From Desulfovibrio sp. UIB00 (lineage in GTDB: Bacteria > Desulfobacterota > Desulfovibrionia > Desulfovibrionales > Desulfovibrionaceae), in NCBI RefSeq assembly GCF_022508225.1, contig NZ_JAETXJ010000002.1, positions 558,001 to 622,000 on the forward strand: a stretch of DNA of 64,000 nucleotides, read 5' to 3'. Of the stretch, positions 26,082 to 34,544 are shown one piece after another (the stretch's first letter is position 1; each line of letters opens with the position of its first letter). The position numbers and the translations under genes were made by a program. The notes beneath the pieces were generated by a model. The model was not told the DNA's origin. It worked only from the letters and a program-made list of their open reading frames with translations, and did no database searches.

Positions 26082-27140
26082 TTAGCGCAGCACCAGGGCT
26101 ATGCCATCAGGCCTTGGCGTAACAACCTCGCCCACCACGCAGGCCAGATCGCCGCCAGCCAGCAGCATTTCGCGCGCCTGCAGCACCAGCTCTGGCGGCA
26201 CGGCGAGCAACAGCCCGCCGGAGGTCTGCGCGTCAAAGGCAAGGCTTGTGAGCGCTTCGTCCACGCCGTCTTCCACAAGCGAGGAACAGGCCCAGTATTT
26301 TCTGTTCAGGTGGCTGCCTGCGGGTATAAGCCCATCGCGCGCATATTCAAGGGCGCGCGGCATGAGGGGCAGTGCCTCGGCATTCAGTATCACGGTAACG
26401 CCCGAGGCCAGTGCCATTTCAAGCGCGTGCCCGCCAAGGCCAAAGCCTGTTATGTCTGTGGCGGCGGCGATTTTGAGGTCGCGCACAACGCCCCCGGCAA
26501 CGCTGTTGAGGCGGGAGCACCAGCGCGTGACCTCGGCCTCGCTTTCTTCGGCTCCATCCCATCGGGCCTTGACCGCAGTGGCCAGTACCCCAGTGCCCAG
26601 CGGTTTGGTCAGCAGCAGGGTCTGGCCCGGTTTCAGGCCATCGTTGCGGGCCATGTGGCTGGGATCAATGATGCCCGTAACCGCCAGGCCGTATTTGAGT
26701 TCCTCGTCCTGCACCGTGTGACCGCCAGCCAGCACAGCCCCTGCTTCGTTCATGGCGTCAAGGCCGCCGCGCAGGATGTTTTCCAGTATATGCAGCGGGT
26801 CGTCCTCTGCCAGGGCCTGCGGAAAAAAGGCCACATTCATGGCGCTCCACGGCTGGCCGCCCATGGCGTAGACATCCGAAAGCGCGTTGGCGGCGGCAAT
26901 GCGTCCAAAGGCAAAGGCATCGTTGACAATGGGCGCAAGTATATCCACGGTCTGCACCAGGGCGCAGCCGGGGGGAACGGTCAGCACAACGGCGTCTTCG
27001 TTCCGGGCGCGACCAGCCAGAACCCTGGCCTCAAGGTCAGGGCGCGTATCAGACGGCAGGCCGCGTAAAAGTCGCTCCAGGGCCCCTGGAGCCAGCTTGG
27101 CGGCTCAACCGGCCGCGCGGGCTTTTTCCAGCAGTTTCAT
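26082..27140 (-). CDS. selD: Selenide, water dikinase SelD, a selenoprotein with in-frame UGA
   Basis: SelD makes selenophosphate from selenide and ATP, the selenium donor for selenocysteine. The conventional open frame begins only at about residue 50, but the same frame continues upstream through one TGA (27107-27105) to an ATG at 27140 behind GGGAG, giving 352 residues. The N terminus reads MKLLEKARAAG-U-AAKLAPGALERLL; the TGA sits exactly where other SelD proteins have the catalytic Cys or Sec of the GC/U-x-x-K motif, with the catalytic Lys three residues on. Downstream are DILAPIVNDAFAFGRIAAANALSDVYAMGG, AGGHTVQDEELKYGLAVTG and DITGFGLGGH, all typical. A hairpin follows the TGA as in bacterial SECIS elements. 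Confidence 0.92.
27074..27107 (-). promoter_or_regulatory. UGA-Sec codon and SECIS-like hairpin in selD
   Basis: The selenocysteine TGA is the complement of 27105-27107. Twelve bases later the minus strand forms an 8-bp stem, GCTCCAGG/CCTGGAGC, with a GGC loop (complement of 27074-27092). Bacterial SECIS elements lie within about 40 bases 3' of the UGA inside the coding region, so position fits. Exact SelB recognition cannot be judged by eye. Confidence 0.7.
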
Positions 27141-27207
27141 GCTGCGCTCCCTGGTATTTTTGTGTTCATCAGCCAAGTATGCCTTCTTAAAGGTAAAAGG
27201 TCAAAAT

Positions 27208-27237
27208 ATGACATATTGACGATCGAACCATTATAAT
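27208..27237 (+). promoter_or_regulatory. Sigma-70 promoter of the VanX-like gene
   Basis: ATGACA (27208-27213; five of six), an 18-base spacer and a perfect TATAAT (27232-27237). Transcription would start near 27244, leaving a 65-base leader. Confidence 0.55.
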
Positions 27238-27308
27238 GTGCAATACCGAACTGGTGTACTGGGTTTTGCCGTCAGCGCAGGGTGCTGAAAAAAATTGAGG
27301 AGACGACC

Positions 27309-28010
27309 ATGATTGCGTGCCGTAAATGCGATCCGCTTCTTTTTTTGCAGATGTTGGTGCTGGCCTTGGGGATGCTGCTTCCTTGGCACGCGCAGGCGGC
27401 CATGCACGATGGTTTTGTGCATGTAAGCGACCGATGCCAGAATATTATTCAGGAAATACGCTATTTTTCCTCCTACAACTTTGTGGGAGAGCGCATTAAT
27501 GGATATCTTGCACCACAGGCAATCTTGACCGAACCAGCGGCGAATGCACTGTGCAAGGCCGCAGCGGCGGCGGAAGAGAAGGGCTATACCCTGAAAATTT
27601 ATGACGCCTACCGCCCGCAATCAGCAGTGGATCATTTTGTACGCTGGGGCATGAACGCCGCCGACACGCGCATGAAGGCGATTTTTTACCCGCAGGTGGA
27701 CAAGGCGCGGGTGTTTGATCTGGGCTATGTTGCCACGCGCTCCGGGCATTCGCGCGGCAGCACGGTAGACCTCACCCTCGTTGACAGGATGAGCGGCAAA
27801 GAGGTGGACATGGGCACCCCCTTTGATTTTTTTGGCGCGGCCTCGCACCATGGGGCCAAGGGCCTGAGCCCGCAGCAGGAGGCCAATCGGGCTGTGCTCC
27901 TGGGCCTTATGGAGAATGCCGGGTTCAAGCGCTATGAAGAAGAGTGGTGGCACTACACGCTTAAAAACGAGCCTTACACGGATACCTATTTCAATTTTGC
28001 GGTGGAATAA
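27309..28010 (+). CDS. VanX/DdpX-family D-alanyl-D-alanine dipeptidase, exported
   Basis: The 233-residue product is a zinc D,D-dipeptidase of the M15 family. The zinc ligands are visible: His147 and Asp154 in SGHSRGSTVD, and the His of EEEWWHY near the C terminus with its catalytic Glu. A signal peptide (hydrophobic residues 10-28 ending AQA) sends it to the periplasm, where it would cleave D-Ala-D-Ala for recycling. VanX itself is cytoplasmic, so this is the DdpX-like or housekeeping type rather than a resistance gene; vanH and vanA are absent. GAGGAG precedes the ATG at 27309. Confidence 0.88.
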   Translation: MIACRKCDPLLFLQMLVLALGMLLPWHAQAAMHDGFVHVSDRCQNIIQEIRYFSSYNFVGERINGYLAPQAILTEPAANALCKAAAAAEEKGYTLKIYDAYRPQSAVDHFVRWGMNAADTRMKAIFYPQVDKARVFDLGYVATRSGHSRGSTVDLTLVDRMSGKEVDMGTPFDFFGAASHHGAKGLSPQQEANRAVLLGLMENAGFKRYEEEWWHYTLKNEPYTDTYFNFAVE

Positions 28011-28105
28011 AATGAGCTTCAGCGCATAACCACGGCATATTTCTTCTTTTCATGCAGAATCTTGCGGCGTAGCATGCTGGGCAATGTTCCACGAAAGGAT
28101 ATGCC

Positions 28106-28975
28106 GTGAAAGTTGTCGTTTGCGCCAAGAAGGATCTTGCAGGATGTGTCGCCCTTAACAGACTGCTGGCAGCCATTGCCCCCAAGCACGATGTTTTTGT
28201 GGTTCTTTCAGATTACGTGCTGGACGCGGAGTGCAGCAATGCCTACGCGGCAAGCCTTGTGGCCCACGAGCGGAACATGGTGCTTGAGCATATTCTGCCC
28301 TGGCTGGAAGCCCGCTTTCCTGAGGGCAATGCGGCGCTGTGCCAGACCTATGCGGGCCTGCAAAAACGTTACGGCATTGATATGGAGATGTGGGGACCCA
28401 TGCGGTCGCCAGCCTCCCGGCAAGCCATGCGCGACCTTGCGCCAGATGTCGTTATCTCTTGCCGGTACGACTACGTTATTCCCCCGGAAGTCATAGATAT
28501 GCCCCGGCTTGGCACCTATGGCATGCATCCCGGCGCGCTGCCTGATCTGCAAGGCCTGTGCAGCCCTTTTCGGGCTATGGAACATGGCAATGAGCGCTCT
28601 GGCTGTACGCTTTTCCACCTTGACGCAGGTCTGGATACCGGCCCCATAGTGGAGATCGGCTGGTGGCCCATCAACTATGACCGCTCCCTGCTGTGGAACT
28701 TTGTGCATACCTATTTTGCGGGTATAGATGCCCTGTTGCGGCACCTGCCGGAACTGGAGGCAGGGCGCGAGCTGACAACCCATGTGCAGAGCAGCGAAGG
28801 CCGAAAATACTTCAGCTATCCCACCGAAGACGAATTCCGCAGGTTTATCCAGAAGGGCGGGCATATAGTTCTGCCCGAAGATTATTACGAAGTCCTGTCG
28901 TGGTTTCTGCCCGGCGGCCTGGGTGATCCCGCCATGCCCGAACTGCGGGCGCTGGTCAGCTCGCTGGAGTCCTGA
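28106..28975 (+). CDS. Formyltransferase-fold protein of unknown substrate
   Basis: The 289-residue product has the formyl-transferase N-terminal fold: an opening VVVCAKKDLAGCVALNRLL, then GMHPGALPDLQG (the N-x-H-x-x-L-L-P loop of the family) and FHLDAGLDTGPIVEIGWW with the conserved Asp. The Asn two residues before the catalytic His in Fmt and PurN is Gly here, so either the chemistry is altered or Asn comes from elsewhere. Start is GTG at 28106 behind AAAGGA. The 3' end overlaps the convergent MFS gene by 20 bases. Formylation of an amino sugar or amino acid is possible; the substrate is not readable. Confidence 0.7.
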   Translation: MKVVVCAKKDLAGCVALNRLLAAIAPKHDVFVVLSDYVLDAECSNAYAASLVAHERNMVLEHILPWLEARFPEGNAALCQTYAGLQKRYGIDMEMWGPMRSPASRQAMRDLAPDVVISCRYDYVIPPEVIDMPRLGTYGMHPGALPDLQGLCSPFRAMEHGNERSGCTLFHLDAGLDTGPIVEIGWWPINYDRSLLWNFVHTYFAGIDALLRHLPELEAGRELTTHVQSSEGRKYFSYPTEDEFRRFIQKGGHIVLPEDYYEVLSWFLPGGLGDPAMPELRALVSSLES

Positions 28976-31358
28976 GCCGCCACATCAGGTGGAACAGCAA
29001 GGAAAGCGCGCAGACGATGCCGCCCATGAGCAACAGCGCGCTGGCAGGTGCCATGACGGTTACGGCAATGCCAAATACCACTGGCCCCGCCACCTGCCCC
29101 ATGCGCTCCAGGCCACGGTAAATCGAGGCTGTCTTTTCGCGGCCCAGAGTTTGCGCCGAGGCAAGAGTGAGAATACAGATCATTGATGCCGGGGCAGCCA
29201 GACACTGGGCCAGCCCAAGGGAGATGACCGCAGCGGCGGCTCCAGCCATAGTAGTAGCCGTTGCCGCAATGAGCAGCGTAATGCCGGAGAGCAGACCTGT
29301 GAGCGTCAGAAACAGGGATTTGTCTTTTCTGTGATCTATCCATTTGCCAAGCAATGGCCCCGCCGTAATAAAACACAGGCCGTACAGCATGAATATACGG
29401 CCGATATCCGATTGATCCACATGGGCGTTTGCAAGCCGCAACGGCAGCAGATAGTGCAAAAATCCGGTCAGGCACATGGCGGCGGGTATGCCCACCAGCC
29501 AGAGTATCATGTGCATGCGCGGGTCTTGCAGCAATTGCATGCAGCCTGAAAACATATGCCCCTGGGCAGCGGTCTGCGCACCAGAGCCCTGACAGGCCGC
29601 GTTGCCGGAACTGTTTGCTGCGGCCTCTGCGGGGTCTTTGCCAAGCATCACGGTGAACAGCGCCAGCAATATGGTGCAGGAGCCGGTCGCCAGAACGGCC
29701 TGAAACGAAACATGATCCGCCAGCATGGCCCCCGCTGCAGAGCCGCAGATGCTGCCGGAAAAAATGCCAGCAAACACACTTGTGAGCCCCGCCCCGGCAT
29801 TGGCCTTGCCCAGTGTGCCGATCTGCCCGGCCATGAGCACAAGGCCAAAGCCGAAGCCTGTGGCAACGCGCCCCATAATAAGCAGGTGCAGGCTGTTGGC
29901 CATGCCGCCCATCATCAGGCCCACAGCCGCAGCCAGAGTGCCGGCGGCAAAGACCTTTCGCCAGCCGTAGCGCAACGAAAAACCGCCGGAAAACAGCAGG
30001 GCAAAGCCCGCGCTGACCATTTCTGCCGAGATGGGCAGGCCAATGGCCACATCGCGGCTCAGGCCCATGAACGGCTCGTACAACTGGCGGGCCAGCAGGG
30101 GAATGAACGATATGCCCATGTCGTAGCCCAAAAAGAACACAAAGCCCGCTGCCCGCAAAGCCTGCACGGCGAGGGAATGATGGCTGCCCATAAGGGCGTT
30201 CGCCGCAGCATCCGGCGGGAGGTTGCGTTGCGCGATTAGGCCCAGCAGCTTTGAAAGCTCCAGCAGCAGCAAAAAGCTGATGAGTAGCGAGGCTCCAAGG
30301 TCAAGGGCCAACGCCGATATGCGGGCTGTGATGGCCTGGGGCTGCACGGCCAGTTGCAGACGCAGCACTTCCTGCTTTTGGCGGAAGCGGCTGGGCCAGT
30401 AGGTGCTCAGTGATTTTTCAACCGTGAGCGTCGGGTCGGGCACGTTCCCGGCAGAGGCCACAGCCGTGCCTTCAGGCGTTAGCAATTGCGCGCCCGCAAG
30501 TTCGCTGTTGGCTGCCAGCAACTGTTCAAGGGCCTGATCTTTGCCGCGCAGGCTGGCGATATCCACGCCTTTGTGGATGAGGTATTCAAAATCGCGCCCT
30601 GTGCCTTCGGCGAGGATGTCGGCCTTGGTGCGCACGGCCTGTTTGACGAAGGTATCGAACAGCACCAGCGTACCGCAGGCGTAGAGCAATTGCGATGTGC
30701 CGATGATGATGAGCAGCATTCTGGTCATGCCCGAAAGGCTTGTGCCCACCGCGCGTTGCCCGGTCAAGAGGCCAAGACGCCCGGCCAGAATCAGCCCCGC
30801 CACAAGGCAGGCCGCTGCAAGCAGAAGGGATGACAGGCGCAGAAAATCTTCCGTAGCTGCATTGATGGGCTTGCCGTCAATGTCCACCAGCAGGTGTCCC
30901 ACGGGCGTTTTGTTGCTCAGGGGTATGCGCAGTCGGTAGCCATCAGCGGTTTTGATTGCGCCTTGCGGGCCGTCTTTGCCCTCGCTGGTCTGTGAGGTCG
31001 TACCGGATGGCAATATGCCTTCCGCTGCTGAGCCCTGAGCTGGCTGGGCATAGAGTGTGGCCCCCCCCGCATCAATAATGGCCACACGTTTGATGCCCGC
31101 CGCGCTCTGACCCAGTTCCGCCAGCATTTCGTCCATTCCGGCGAACGAAGGCAGCGGCTTGCCAAAGCGCATGCCGCGTTCAATATCGCGGGCCAGACGT
31201 TCAGCACCGCTGCGATAGCCGGAAAGCACCATGTCGGTTGCCAGCGTATTCAGCGTGGAAACCGAGAGCAGCACGTTGAAGCCCAGAGTAACCAGCAGAA
31301 CTCCAAGCCCAAGCAGCAGGGCATTGATGCGCAGTTTGCGCGTGGCGCGGATAAGCAC
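28956..31358 (-). CDS. Two-sensor-domain MFS transporter fusion
   Basis: The 800-residue product has an architecture I do not know from standard transporters. TM1 (about 12-32) is followed by an extracytoplasmic domain (33-165), two TM helices (about 170-233), a second extracytoplasmic domain (234-340), another TM, and then a 12-helix major facilitator domain (about 395-795). MFS loop motifs include SLRYGWRKVFAAG and a GKWIDHRKDK loop between the halves. The extracytoplasmic parts have the size and flanks of histidine-kinase or chemoreceptor sensors (double Cache-like). The start is GTG at 31358 behind AAGGA, ten bases after SBP1. It is the last gene of the eight-gene operon and might couple ligand sensing to export or import. 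Confidence 0.75.
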   Translation of the reverse strand: MLIRATRKLRINALLLGLGVLLVTLGFNVLLSVSTLNTLATDMVLSGYRSGAERLARDIERGMRFGKPLPSFAGMDEMLAELGQSAAGIKRVAIIDAGGATLYAQPAQGSAAEGILPSGTTSQTSEGKDGPQGAIKTADGYRLRIPLSNKTPVGHLLVDIDGKPINAATEDFLRLSSLLLAAACLVAGLILAGRLGLLTGQRAVGTSLSGMTRMLLIIIGTSQLLYACGTLVLFDTFVKQAVRTKADILAEGTGRDFEYLIHKGVDIASLRGKDQALEQLLAANSELAGAQLLTPEGTAVASAGNVPDPTLTVEKSLSTYWPSRFRQKQEVLRLQLAVQPQAITARISALALDLGASLLISFLLLLELSKLLGLIAQRNLPPDAAANALMGSHHSLAVQALRAAGFVFFLGYDMGISFIPLLARQLYEPFMGLSRDVAIGLPISAEMVSAGFALLFSGGFSLRYGWRKVFAAGTLAAAVGLMMGGMANSLHLLIMGRVATGFGFGLVLMAGQIGTLGKANAGAGLTSVFAGIFSGSICGSAAGAMLADHVSFQAVLATGSCTILLALFTVMLGKDPAEAAANSSGNAACQGSGAQTAAQGHMFSGCMQLLQDPRMHMILWLVGIPAAMCLTGFLHYLLPLRLANAHVDQSDIGRIFMLYGLCFITAGPLLGKWIDHRKDKSLFLTLTGLLSGITLLIAATATTMAGAAAAVISLGLAQCLAAPASMICILTLASAQTLGREKTASIYRGLERMGQVAGPVVFGIAVTVMAPASALLLMGGIVCALSLLFHLMWRLRTPAS

Positions 31359-31367
31359 AGAAAATCC

Positions 31368-32513
31368 TTAGGGTGTACCGGAGTGCGGCTGGCTGATGGT
31401 TTCGTGCAGTTCGTCCGCCGTTACCAGCACGTCAAAGGGAAAATCAAAGCCGATGGCCTTGGCGGTGGCAAGGTTCAGGGCAATGGAAGGTTCGGACTGG
31501 TCAAGCATGGGCAATGTGCGCGGCTGCGTGCCGCCCAGTATGGCGTGGGCCTGCCCGGCCAGCGCAATGCCGCTGGGGCCGAAATTCCATGTGGAAAAGC
31601 CCATGAGCGCTCCGGCTTTGACATATTCCGAACCATCACGCGCAAAGGTGGGAATCTTCCACTGATTCAGTTTTTGCAGCAGCGGGGCCATGCCTTCGCC
31701 GCCGATATCAAAGCAGTTCAGCGGGCCGATAAAAAAGGCGTCCATGCCCTGTTTGCGCAGTTCGTCCAGCCCCTTGCGGCATTCCTCCGTACTTTCGGCA
31801 GAGGAGAGGCCATCGTAGAGTACAAGGGAAAATCCCAGCTCCGAGGCAATGGCTTGGGCATCGCCAAGTGCCGCATAGACGCGGCCTTCCTGACTGTTCT
31901 GGAACATGATGCCCATTTTGTGAAAGCGCACCACATCGTAAAAAACGCGGTACATGGAGGACCAGCGGTCAACTTCCACCCGGCAGGTAAAGTTGTCCAC
32001 GCCGGAATCCTGCGCGCTTTTGACAACTCCGGCAGCCACAGGGTCAGCCATGCCCATGCCCAGGATGGGCAAACGGCCATCGTTTACCGCCAGTAAGGCC
32101 TTGACCGCCGCCGTGCCCATGCCCACCACAAGGTCAAGATCCTTGCGCTGCAGAAGCTGTTTTGCCATTTCAGGCAGGCGGCGCATCTGCGCTGGTTCCC
32201 AGCCGGGGCTAAAGTGCGCATCGGCAGGATATTCGCATCGTATGTCGTCATACTTGCCCATACCTTCGCGAAAGGCGCTCCAGGTGTTGTCGAACAACCA
32301 GAACTGCCCGGCCTCGAGATAGCCGATGCGTTTTACAGCCGGATTGGCGCAGGCGGGCTGGCAGAAGACGAAAAACAGGCCGCCCAGAATGAACATGGCA
32401 ATAATCAGCTTGGTCAGGTGCTGCCAAAGTGCAGCTGCACAAGGGCTGTGCCCCTGCTTGTGCTGCGGGCGCAGCACAAGGCATGGGGCATTGGCTGTAA
32501 TTGGAAAGAGCAT
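31368..32513 (-). CDS. Periplasmic substrate-binding protein, PF04392-like (SBP1)
   Basis: The 381-residue product resembles the ABC_sub_bind (TrpX/BMP-like) family. A signal-type segment (residues 36-56, ending ACA) precedes KRIGYLEAGQFWLFDNTW, the VVGMGTAAVKALLAVNDGRLPILGMGMADPVAAGVV core, and a second lobe with FIGPLNCFDIGG. No ABC permease or matching ATPase lies nearby. A related but distinct protein (37170-38303) starts the same operon; both contain YLEAG/YFEAGPYW-like openings and ALNCFD. The N-terminal 35 residues before the hydrophobic core are unusual, and translation may start further in. Confidence 0.78.
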   Translation of the reverse strand: MLFPITANAPCLVLRPQHKQGHSPCAAALWQHLTKLIIAMFILGGLFFVFCQPACANPAVKRIGYLEAGQFWLFDNTWSAFREGMGKYDDIRCEYPADAHFSPGWEPAQMRRLPEMAKQLLQRKDLDLVVGMGTAAVKALLAVNDGRLPILGMGMADPVAAGVVKSAQDSGVDNFTCRVEVDRWSSMYRVFYDVVRFHKMGIMFQNSQEGRVYAALGDAQAIASELGFSLVLYDGLSSAESTEECRKGLDELRKQGMDAFFIGPLNCFDIGGEGMAPLLQKLNQWKIPTFARDGSEYVKAGALMGFSTWNFGPSGIALAGQAHAILGGTQPRTLPMLDQSEPSIALNLATAKAIGFDFPFDVLVTADELHETISQPHSGTP

Positions 32514-32566
32514 GCCTACTGCGCCGCGTGAAAGAGTGTGTTCATCAGAACCGTATCCGTTGCAGC

Positions 32567-32734
32567 CTAGCAGTCATTGGGCTTTTTGGGGCTTGAGGCA
32601 ATGACAAGCAGCAGCCCCACCAAGGGGGTCAGCAGAACACTGGCAAAAAAGTTGCCCCAGAATCCAAGCCGGGAATTGATGCCCAAAAGCCCGACCAGCA
32701 GGCTCATGCCCAGTATGAGAGCTAACAGTAGCAC
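32567..32734 (-). CDS. 55-residue membrane protein
   Basis: A small gene missed by length cut-offs. GTG at 32734 is preceded five bases away by a perfect GGGAGG (complement of 32740-32745) that begins right after the SPFH stop. The product has two hydrophobic helices (about residues 1-19 and 29-47) separated by a polar GINSRLGFWGNFFAS turn and ends SSPKKPNDC. The pattern N-R-x-x-G-F-W followed by a helix with L-x-P-L-x-G-L occurs in small membrane proteins of unknown function in other bacteria, recalled rather than searched. Tight spacing on both sides supports translation as part of the operon. Confidence 0.65.
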   Translation of the reverse strand: MLLLALILGMSLLVGLLGINSRLGFWGNFFASVLLTPLVGLLLVIASSPKKPNDC

Positions 32735-32745
32735 AGCGGCCTCCC

Positions 32746-34056
32746 TTATTGTCTGACAGCGCCGCCACGGTGCGGTTGCAGCAGTGTTTTATTCAACCTC
32801 TGAATATAATCCGATACGCTTTCGCCGGGGGCGATCCAGCCTACCCCGGCGGGCGCCTGGGCTTCGGCAGACGCGGCAGAATCCTGCCTTGCGGAGTCGT
32901 TACGCGGCCCGTACTTCGGCGCATACTGCGCCCCGGATTGGGACTCGTTCTGGATTTGAGGGCGCAGGCCAGAGTGCGAATTGGGCCGGAACGGGGGCGT
33001 TTTGCCGGGTTCGGGCCGCATCTGCCCTGGCTGAACCTGACCCGGCCGCAGGGCATCGGGCCGCTTCTGGTCTGGGCTTTCCGCATCTGTTCCGGGCATA
33101 TCCGGCTTGGCAGGCGTCTGCTGAGCGCCCTGCACGGAAGCCTTGGGGGCCGCCCCCTGATTGGCCGCTTTGCCAGAGTTTGGCGCATCGGGTGCGCCTG
33201 CGCCAGTGGGCGAATCGGCATTGAGAATAACAGGCAGGCCATCCTTGCCGCCGATCACAACCACCTTGGCGTTGGACGATGTGGCAAGCTCCTTGGTGGC
33301 CTGAATGCCTTCGTAGCGCAAGAAGTTCTGCGTCATGTTCTCATTGACAAGCGTCTGGTAGGCCTTGATGCCTTCGCCTTCAATGGTTTTGCGGCGGGCT
33401 TCCTGCTGTGCCTCAAGCAGAATGTACTTGTAGCGCAGGTAATCCTGCTCCGCTATGAGCTTGCGTTCAATGGCCTCGCGCAGCACTTCGGGCAGGGTGA
33501 TACTTTTGACCACAAAGCCCTGAATAAGAATGGGGATGCGCCCCATTTCTTCCACTGCGTCCACAAGCATCTGGTCTTGCAGTTCCTGCCGCGCTGTGGA
33601 GTAGAGGTCGTCTGGGCGGTAGCTGCCGATGGTTTGCCGCACAGCGGAATTCATGATGGGGATGACGACCTTGTCGCGGTAGAGCGGCCCGATCTCCTGA
33701 TGCAGGTTGGGCAGACGGTCGCGGATGATCTGAAAACGCAGCGAAATCTGCACGTTGATGGTCAGGCCGTCTACGGTCAGCACGTCGATGTTCTGGGTTT
33801 CTTCCTGTACGCGCACATCATAGATATACATGATGTTCCACGGCTGAATAAAATGTATGCCTTCCTCGTAGGTGTGCTGCAACTGTGTGCCGCCGCGAAA
33901 GCGCGCGTACAGAACGCCCAGCTCGCCGGGCTTGATGGAAATGACGATGCTCGGCCAGAGAAACAGGAGCAGCAGCGTTGCGATAACGCCCGCGACTATG
34001 ATCCGCAGGCGATTGCGGCGCAACACTTCCCGTATATTTGCACAGACGCTTTTCAT
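32746..34056 (-). CDS. SPFH/prohibitin-family membrane protein
   Basis: The 436-residue product has one N-terminal membrane helix (about 17-37), then a band-7/prohibitin domain (about 40-240; IKPGELGVLYARF, VLTVDGLTINVQISLRFQI, SAVRQTIGSYRPDDLYS), a long alpha helix rich in Glu, Lys and Arg (190-245), and a C-terminal tail of about 170 residues rich in Pro, Gln, Ala and Ser. SPFH proteins form large membrane-bound assemblies that organise microdomains or hold partner proteins. It overlaps the preceding small gene by ATGA and is followed at 11 bases by the 55-residue membrane protein, so all three probably act together. Confidence 0.85.
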   Translation of the reverse strand: MKSVCANIREVLRRNRLRIIVAGVIATLLLLFLWPSIVISIKPGELGVLYARFRGGTQLQHTYEEGIHFIQPWNIMYIYDVRVQEETQNIDVLTVDGLTINVQISLRFQIIRDRLPNLHQEIGPLYRDKVVIPIMNSAVRQTIGSYRPDDLYSTARQELQDQMLVDAVEEMGRIPILIQGFVVKSITLPEVLREAIERKLIAEQDYLRYKYILLEAQQEARRKTIEGEGIKAYQTLVNENMTQNFLRYEGIQATKELATSSNAKVVVIGGKDGLPVILNADSPTGAGAPDAPNSGKAANQGAAPKASVQGAQQTPAKPDMPGTDAESPDQKRPDALRPGQVQPGQMRPEPGKTPPFRPNSHSGLRPQIQNESQSGAQYAPKYGPRNDSARQDSAASAEAQAPAGVGWIAPGESVSDYIQRLNKTLLQPHRGGAVRQ

Positions 34057-34544
34057 TGGTCCAACCGGTAGGTTTGCTGTGTATATTGCGCGGAGCCGCG
34101 CCAGAACATATCAAGCGTATAGTCTATGCACTGCCTTTCAAACAGAATGCAGCGTTCTTTGTCGTCTTCCGTCTGACCCATACAGATATTGTAAAGAATG
34201 GGACACATATCAACATTGAGCACAAATTCGCCAAGGTTCGGACGCGAATGGATTCCCTTGCGGGCGAGGCGCACGAGGCTCTTGACATATTTGTTATTGC
34301 AAATCTGAATGCGCTGCCCGTAATCGTGGTTTTCTTCGTAACATTTCAGTCTGTTCTGAATGGCTTGCGTGTTTTCCACCGCATTCACTTCAGAGGGCAT
34401 GGTGTCGCGCACATTGTTGTACAGTTCCCGCACAAATTGGATGTTGGAATTGCCCGTAAGGTCTTTGGCCTCGGTCACGTGCTCTGTATACAGGCACAGC
34501 AGAGCCGTCAGGGTGAGGGCAAGCCGCAGAAAATGGCTGGTCAT
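34053..34544 (-). CDS. Small secreted cysteine-containing protein
   Basis: The 163-residue product has a signal peptide (hydrophobic residues 5-18, ending TEA) and five cysteines in the mature part (KCYE, ICNNK, DMCPIL, NICMG, RCIL, RQC region), suggesting disulfides in the periplasm. Predicted structure is helical. I recognise no family. Four-base ATGA overlaps with the ABC exporter gene before it and the SPFH gene after it imply strict coupling, so a role in export, immunity or assembly with those two is likely but unproven. Confidence 0.72.
   Translation of the reverse strand: MTSHFLRLALTLTALLCLYTEHVTEAKDLTGNSNIQFVRELYNNVRDTMPSEVNAVENTQAIQNRLKCYEENHDYGQRIQICNNKYVKSLVRLARKGIHSRPNLGEFVLNVDMCPILYNICMGQTEDDKERCILFERQCIDYTLDMFWRGSAQYTQQTYRLDQ

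Noticed and set aside
26082-26987. selD as an N-terminally truncated pseudogene
   Set aside because: The missing part is present upstream in frame with one TGA at the exact catalytic position, so selenocysteine is the better explanation.
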